Origin: Branchiostoma floridae | Taxonomy: Eukaryota > Chordata > Leptocardii > Amphioxiformes > Branchiostomatidae | Assembly: GCF_000003815.2 (NCBI RefSeq) | Contig: NC_049980.1 | Span: 12,607,075-12,671,074 of the forward strand | Direction of reading: 5' to 3' | Length of the DNA stretch: 64,000 bases | Shown here: in pieces, positions 46,301 to 55,300 of the stretch | How positions within the stretch are numbered: the first letter of the stretch is position 1 | Layout of the letters: every line of letters starts with the position of its first letter | The notes under the pieces: generated by a model | What the model saw: only the letters and a program-made list of their open reading frames with translations | Databases searched by the model: none | What the model was told of the DNA's origin: nothing | Position numbers and translations under genes: made by a program

Positions 46301-49300
46301 GGAATGCGGCAGGGCACAACAGATGCTGTCTTTTTCGAGGAAACTAGGTTTGAGAAAAGCTGTCATCTCCAGCAACGGATGAGCATTAATTAAAACTTGG
46401 GGTGTTGTTGCCTTTTCTCCATGTAGGATATAGGACAGGAAACACCAAGCAGTCGAGGAGAAATTCCGTCTTCCACGGAAAAGAAAGAACAGAAGACGCC
46501 TTGGTACATAAACTTCATCCGATCATTCTTAGAGACTGAGCTTGGAGCGGAATCCAAAGTGTCAAAAAGGTCGACCAAACATCACAAACATCATGCCAAA
46601 AAAGATCACGTGGTAGAAGTCAAGAGTGGACATGAGAAGAAGTCCAGTGACGAACACAGTGAAAAGTCGTCCGAGGCGACCAAGAGAAGAGAGAAGAGCG
46701 GCATCGCCTACGCTGCTGTTCGAGCAATGGAAGAATCAGAAGAGGCGTTAGACCAGTTCCTGAGGGAATCCCTTCTGAAGAGGTCAGACCAAGACGAGCT
46801 ATATGAAAAGTTTAAGAAACAGGTGAGACGCTTTCTTCGTTTTGTCAACAGCCATAGTTCAGTATCATATTCTATGTGGCCATCGAGATGATGTCTCGGA
46901 ACATTCCATCTACATTAAAGTTGTTAATTGTAATTTTATCTTATATGTAGAAATAGAAATGACAACATAAAATAACGCTAACGCCTAGTAGAAATATTAT
47001 TAATCCAATCGGCATAAGTTGATCTGAATTTAACTGCAATTCCCGTCAGGATGACGGAGACTGGGTGAAAGCCATGGGAGTGGTGCACCATCTGATGTAC
47101 CCCATTGGTCAGATCTTCTTCGCCTTTCCGGGCGGCTACTTCGCAGCCAAAGGGTCGGCAGTCAAGTAAGTTCATCTGCGTTTCAGTATCAGATATGATC
47201 ATTACTGTAAGTTTGTCTATGTTACATACAATACTTTTTATCACCTAGGTATCATCGCCAGTTCGCTCGTGTCAGATACATTTAATTAAGGACATCAACG
47301 GCAATTGTGAATTTTCCTAACATTTGATACATGTAATAGTACAAGTACGTAAGTAAGAGATCGGTAAAGTTTAACCCACCTTATGTACCATTTTATTGAC
47401 TGTCTTCTTCACCCACACTACAAGCCATTTACTTACTTTTTCTAATGGGTTTGTTCAGGTGTAAAAGTAAACGATTCTCCTGACCTTTGATGTATAACAT
47501 TTGACAGAATCCTGGGGACGATGATGTTTATATCGTGCCTGGTCCACCTGTTCGTGCCCCTGCCTATGAAGTTCCGTGATAGTCCTCACACAGCTGATGT
47601 CTCTGTGGCCGTCATGATGTTCATAGAGGGCAGCTGTCAGGTAACAACAGGAATCATGCTCTACTTGCTCACCATGCAGGAATCAAAACACTAACGATTT
47701 CATCACGTCTTCCAGATGTATGTGTTCGTGTGGGTTTGTACGACAGCACTAACATAGGGCAATAGTACATCACCAGTATGATTAGCAGCAATAATGCCAC
47801 AAAGGTCACCACAAAGGTGTGACTCGCGGGGAGGTAAGAAGTAGAGGTTAGATGTGGCAGGAAGTGGAGGTTAGAGTCGTTTTGGTTATCAGACATGACA
47901 GACATTCCAGGTCATAAGGTCGTTAGAAGAGGCTACTAATTCATTGGGAGGTCTTGTTTTTTGGTCTATTTGTCTGTGTTATTGTAGTTATAATTTCCTT
48001 ATGCTGGTCACATTCTTAGAGTGACAGGAATTGAGCAATGAACACATGTGTTGTTAATCAAATCATATTTGCATGCATGATAGATTAAATACTTTGAAGA
48101 CATACGACAAGCACTATTCCGCACTATGTGGATTCTACAGCCTTGATTTGATTATTAAGGCAGCGTATAAAAGCAGATATGACCTGCAATAGCTGGCTTT
48201 GTCGTGTATAATGGATGAAAAATATTGAACTGACACATAACTTTGTTTCGTCCAGGGAGCGACTATACCAGCAGCCTATGGTGTGCTCCACCGATGGGCT
48301 CCTATATCAGAAAGAAGTACCATGGTCGCACTTACCTTAGCAAGTAAGCAGTGAATTGAAATATGCATAATTATCTTTAAGCTTTTAAATATGATAATAA
48401 GTATTATCAAACTGTTTGTAAGTCATGATTCTGAGGCTAGGGTAAGAGATAAGAATTGATCTAAACAACATGTCTTTCTATATACATGTAGTAGTTGAAG
48501 TAGTAGACTGTCATGATGTATTACCTGTATTTGTGTACTCATTGTTAATTTGTTAATAAGTTATTCCAAATCATAGAATCATATTTCTCCATCTTTTGTC
48601 AGCATATTACCTGGGGAAACTGTCGGGTCAGTTTGCGTGTGCTGCCTTACAAGAAGCTCATGGGTACCTCCCTGCTTTCTACATCTACGGTAAGAATACC
48701 AACACTGTGATGTGTCTCACTTCATGTTCTTTATTACCGCCATGTATCGAGAGCTATTACTGTCGGTTCCTTGGGCATATAGGGTACAGGAAGTCAAAGG
48801 TCCTAAATGTTATCAAATGCCATATCATTTCCTGCCTTCAAAATACATGCCATATGCATAGACATAATCAGTAAGAAATACCCAATAATGAGCACAATAA
48901 GAAATTCATGACATTTGAAGAGTTTTGCTGAGGGATGAGATCTTCAATTGCTTGTATGTTATGATTCGTTTTGCATTCCCGTGATTTTGCAGTAATTTTG
49001 CTGTAGGCATTCTGGATTCAAAGATGACTGAAAAAGTCATCGTCATCGTGAATTATAGTATACCTGTACAACAACTACTTCGATATCTTTTTTTAACCAA
49101 GTGTTTTTGGATATTGGGCATTGGGTTTTTTAAGACTGATGCCTTGCCTTATAAGCCACGTTTCTTGTGGACATGTGACATTTATCGTATCTGTTTGTTT
49201 CCCCAGGCCCCCTCGGTCTCATTTGGGCCATAGTGTGGGTTCTCACGGTGAAGCCCAACCCCAGTTTAGACGACAACATTTCCACGAAGGAGAAGGATAA

Positions 49301-52300
49301 AATCAACTCCGGCAAAGACACAGGAATGGTCAGTCACATCTGCTTAGTACAGACCAGTGGTCTCTGACCCAGTCACATATGATTACTAGAAAAATATAAA
49401 TTAAAGATACGTCATTTAGCAGTGTGTCAAGACAGGGTTGTTCCTTTCACACGTTTATACTTTTCACACGTTTATACTTCTCACCATCACATGACATGTT
49501 TAGAAAAAAAGGTTGCGTTTGTCGTCTTCCATACTGTCCCCAAAACAAGTCAAACCTATGTTTCATTTCATTGAAATTGCAACAAGGCAATAAAGATGAT
49601 ACAGAATTTATACAGTGGAACATCTGAATAGAATAAAGCATTCGGCACATCAAAGTCAAACCTTTACTTGTAATTGTTGAGATTTAGAGTTAGCGTTGAA
49701 ATGAGAATGACATTATGTTATATTGTTCCTCATTCGCTGTTTGCGTCCTGCTTCATGCAAGCATCCTTAACCGTACCATTTTCATCCATCAGGATGGGAC
49801 TAAAATCCCGATGAAGGAGGTTCTGACAGACAGGAACACGGTATCATACCTGGCTACTGGCCTGTGTTTTGCCTGGGGGATGAGTGTACTGTTGAACCAC
49901 GCACCGCAGTACTTCGCCGAGAAGGTCGCTCTGGATGTCGGACAGGTATACTTCAATATTCTTTAGTACCCGTTCTAGTTCTCATTTGTTCTGTTTGTAC
50001 ATCTGCAGTTCCACATGACCTTAGGCTAACCGAAATGTATAGATGTACTGATAACTTACCAAGAAAGTAAACGGTTTCGTCAGTGACAAAACGTTGCGGA
50101 AAATTGCCTCAATTGTTTTGTTATTTTTCAGTCCCCCTGGCTGCTATGGACGTTGCCCTTAGTAATGGCAGGTGGGATGTTACTGGCCGGACCTGGAGCG
50201 GATGTCCTGATCAGTAAGGGCGCCAGTACGACGAAACTACGGAAAGTAGTCACTGGCTTCGGTAAGGAATAAAAGTTATTCTTGGGGAAGAGTGTAGAAC
50301 TGGGGAAATGATGGAAAGATATGTTGATACTGGAGTCCGTCAACAGTGTCTTGGAAGTAAAGAATGAACAATTTCAAGTAAACACTTATCCCATACTGAG
50401 ATATGTAGATTATGAACATTGGTATTGGCTACGATCATTCTCCTTCCTGTGTACATGAGTTGATCTTTCTCGTTCAAATACTGTTCTTTTTACAAAGCAT
50501 AATCTACACTATCATGAAAAAGGATTTGTACTGATACCAACTCTTTTTTCAGTGTGCACTTCTGTGTTCTCGTTCGTAATGGCAATGGCCTTCACCAAGG
50601 ACCCACAGTACGCGTACGGAGGGACAGTGGCGTCTTTAGTCATGATCGGCATGGCCATGGGAGGAGGTGGGTATTTTGTGGTTAGTTTTGGGGTCTTTAG
50701 GATGCACCTTGTTCTAAAACAACAAACTGAACTTTCAGAAAGCGTTCTCCATTTTGGCAAAACATAAACATACTGATGATACTTGTATTGAGATAAGCCT
50801 GATTCTTTGTTTTTCAGTGTATACAATCATAGTTCTTTTGTATCTTTTCGTGAAACCTGTCTCAGTGCATAATGGTTATGCTATTGCACTTCTAGTAAAC
50901 AGAGTTGGCTGACAGCTACCGCCTGCAAACAAATCTAGTAAAAATCGTCTCTGAAGATGAAGAGGGGGTCTCCTAGATAAAATTGCCGTCTGTAATGAAT
51001 CGCTTTGTTTGTACCCAGGTTACGGCGTGACGCCATTGGATGCCTCAGACCGGTACAGCAGCATCGTTGTTGGTATCGGCGTGTCTCTCAACACGATACT
51101 GTTCCTCGTCAGCCCTGTGATCGTTCTGGCACTCAACAAAGTAGAATTGGTGAGTGTCAAGACACACAAATCCATCCACAAACACGTACATGTAAATAAA
51201 TCTACGTCTTTAGCATGACCAAGGTAATATCTCAAGTTATCCTCTTAATAAACCTATCTAATTCTCAATAATCACAAGGGTCAGTCTTATTGATTGGAAC
51301 TAAAAACAAACATGGTAGATAAGGTGTCAATGCCACATTGCAGCTACATTTTCAACACTAGCTCTCTTGACACTGTTATGTATGAACCCCTCTCCCTGCA
51401 TTTTTGCTTCGATGTTTAAAACTGACTACTAGTCTTTATTTTTGCATCAGCCTTTCAAAAGACAGACAGAAGATGCTATCACCGGATGGAAAAACGTCCA
51501 CATCGTCACCGCTGTCGTCATAAGCGTCGCCCCGATCATCTATGGCATAGTGATGGGGAAAGGCAAATTGTTGACGTAAGTCTCGACTCTGTCTATCGTC
51601 CTGGCTGTAAGATCTAAGAAATGTGATGCAATGCGTTCGACGACGACACTTAATAAATCTTATGGTCGGTAGGCAGGTATTCTATTTCTATTTATTTTTC
51701 TCCAGTTTTAGTTTCCAGCCTACAATTGTAACAATGTAGGACTTCAATACATCAGGGCACTCGTGTGCTTAACATCATATTTTGATAATACAGATATGCA
51801 GGGTGCTGACGGTTTGGTGGGTCGTTTTGTATCACTTTGTTTGTTGGGAATGAGGAGAATGTACATGTATTGCTGGAAAACGATTCTACAATGTTTTCGT
51901 CACTCAAATCGAAAATGATATGACCCTTGACAGGGATCGACAAAGCTCAGCAGGTTTTGCTGGGGTCGTTCGGGTAACATGAGGCCTATCTGTACATAAT
52001 GTAAGACTTACTTCTAAGCAATGCCCTCTGAAGCTCAATTCAGCAAATCATATCATCTCTACGTTGTCCGAACTCGGTTGTTAACTGATGATAAACCGTT
52101 GTCTCCTTATCAACCCATTCAATATACGTCCTGTATTGTTGTAGCCTGGAATCCGCGCGCCGTGTTGTGCTTTGGTCGCTCTGCTTGCCAACAGTGTTGG
52201 CAGGAAGCGTACCTTAGGGGAGCGACCAAAGCACAACACGGCGGGATTCCAGGCTAGTATTGTTGATTGGTAATACAGTTATTGTTGTTCTCCTTAACTG

Positions 52301-55300
52301 AACAGATGGCCTCCCAAAAAACCCAAGCTTCCGAAGTTGGAATGGCCTTCCCTCCCAAAACTGAAGAAGCTGAAATGTCCATCATGTCCTTCCTTCCCAA
52401 AATTGAAGAAGCTGAAATGTCCATCGTGTCCCGGATGTCCCTCCTTCCCGAAACTAAAGAAGCTGAAACTCCCATCACTCCCATCGGTAAGTTCACTGAA
52501 GGTAAGACAGTTCTCGTCCCTATGTCGCTCGCCTATTGGTGGCTGCATAGGCGCCTTTGGAACGAGGTCAACATACGCAGGTGATCATAACTCATGGGTG
52601 ATCAATATGGGAACACTACTACATGATAAAAAACAAACAAACTAGGACTAAGATCCTTAGAGGCCAGAAGCTAGCCTTAGAGAGACTGGAAATGTCCTAC
52701 ACAAATATGAAACGTCATCACTGCGTACTGGGATGCATAAAAGCAATTCTGTGGAACATAGTAGCCTTCTGTATTTTTACGGTTAGTGGGGTCTTATAAT
52801 TAGGGTGACGGCTAAGGGATTCAAACAACATGGTGACAATGTTGCGAAGTTGCCTTGGTGAAATGTTTATGAATGTAAATATATCAAAGAATGTTAAGAT
52901 GCTAATTGCTACAATGATTGTAAAGAATCTTATCCCATACTACATATAGTTAGTTGAGCCGTAAGTTAAGCTATGTTAAGAACGGTAGTTATGTAGATGC
53001 CATACTTTGTACCTTGTACAAAATTGATGTATAGTTAGTACGTACATGCATGGAAACAGCATCTCATAGGAATAACTATTTGTTCTGTTAGAATATTCAT
53101 GATACTCACTTCCGTGTTTTACTAACATCTAGTATTGATTTTATCAATTACAGTTGCCTAGCTGGAGCACCATCAAGAGGAAGGCACAAAAGCGTTACCT
53201 CATGGCTGCCATGTCTTCACTTGGCTTCATGATCCAATATGGCGGCCGGGCCAACCTGGCGGTCTCCATGGTAACCATGGTGATGCCCAACCCCTTGTCA
53301 AAGAGGCAACTACAGGTACTTAGATATGCTTTATAGGTCATAATGATATTGGGATGGCATAGAATTGTAATACCCGTACATGATTTTCAATCATATAACA
53401 TAAGCAACAAAATAATTCTTACTGATTCTGTTATTGCATTTACCCAATGGCCTCATAAGGCAATAGACATGAATGTAGCATTAAATTGAAGACAGGAAGT
53501 GAGATGGACTATTCCGGGGCCTTTCTGGCACCTTTGGCCTATCTACCTGTCGATGTCACCGACGTACATATCATTTGGATATCAGCCAGTTTACTTTCAT
53601 TCAAACAACCACAGACACAGAAGCGAACAGTCAAGATGCACCGAATCTCCATAGACTTGTATGGAAAGCGAACTCTTCGAGTTTTTGTAGGTTTTACTAG
53701 AACGTTAATTGAGAGGGGAATTTGAAGACCAAATCTAGACGTTCTGTGTGTTTTTTCTTTGTTGCAGTTTTCCAACTTGGACTGGGGCCCATACTCCCAG
53801 CTTGTCATGGGCGCTGTGCACGCCTCCTTCTTCCTGGGTCTGCTCGCCTCCCGGCCGTTTGCAAACCCCATCCTGCGGCGGGTCTACGCTACCAGGTCAG
53901 CTAAATAGTGACGTGTAGTATAGTATGGTATAGTGTAGTGTGGTAGGTTAATCTAGTGTAAGTCTAGTATACTATACGGTGTAGTTCAGTCTAGTCTAGT
54001 CTAGTCTAGTCTAGTACAATAATAACTTTTTCGTTTAACTTTGTATGTGAATTGTATGTTGCGTTTATATCCTAAGAATATTAGCAAGTTACAAATCAAA
54101 TGTCAACTAATAGACTTACTATCAAGTATGATATAGTGCCGCATGATATAGTGTGAAGAATTTTACAGAGTAGTATAGTACAGTGTAGCAGGCCTCAATT
54201 TCATGTATCAACTAAGTACCTATCAATCTAATTCTATCTATCTGATAGCTTACCATTTTTCCTCTTTACTGCGTCGACAGGGCGTTCGCATGTTCTATCT
54301 TCGTGTCGTCCATTCTGCACCTGCTGATCCCAGTGTCTGCCGCCGGTCACTACAGCGTCATCATGCTGGTCAGGATTCTGCAGGGGATGGCTGAGGTAAA
54401 ACTTGTCTTCTCTATATGTGATAAGGGGCATCGAATTGCCGAGTGATTAAGCCGACATAACATCGTGAGGTCGCAAGTTCGATTTCTGGCGCTCATGGCC
54501 AGACGTTGTATCCTTGAGAAAGATACTTTCACGACTTTCCTCATTCCCCTTATGTGTAAAAATGGGTACTAGACTACAATTGGGAGGTAAAAGGTGGTGG
54601 AATGAGAGGGTAGGCTTCGCCTTCCAATGCTGTGTAACAGACACAGTGGATAACAACCCAATGCCAACAACCTCGGAAGTCGTATTGGATTACCATTGCC
54701 GGAAGATCTGATTTAACAAAATGTGAAAGAAAGAAAGAAATTTACGGTTCCTGACGGACGCATGATTTTCCAGGGAATGACAACGCCAGCCATGTACGGA
54801 TTCTGGGTGAAATGGGCTCCGGCTAGTGAGATGAGCAGCATCAGTTCCTTCACCGTAACAGGTAGGCAGTAAGATAATAAAATATACCATACGAATAATG
54901 CAGATAAATCGGAATAAATGTTGAATACATGGGACTTACAATCGCATTTGAAGTATGTAGATTGTTGTCTGTTTTTTAAACGTTTACGCTGTTCAAGTGT
55001 CCTGGAGACGTCATGTGATGGAGCAAATATCGATATTTTCAATGCAGAATATTATCCATCAATATTGCAAAACTTTGCACCCCTGCAAGGTCAATTATCT
55101 GACCAAGTTTATATTCAGACCGCATATGTTACTTTTCAGGTCAGTACATCGGGATTGTTGTCGGGATGGTGGCATCAGGGTTCTTGGCGGAGTCCGCAGC
55201 AGAGTGGCCGTGCTCGTTCTACGTCTACGGTACGTGAGCACACTTCAGAGGTTATCTCGTATTTTTGTTGTGTTTGCTCCTCTCACTCACTCTCCTCTTA

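Noticed and set aside
52267-52584. Other-frame and antisense open frames over the linker exon (Glu/Met-rich and Phe/Gly-rich)
   Set aside because: All three frames stay open because of the repeat. Only the Pro/Lys frame joins the flanking exons in phase.
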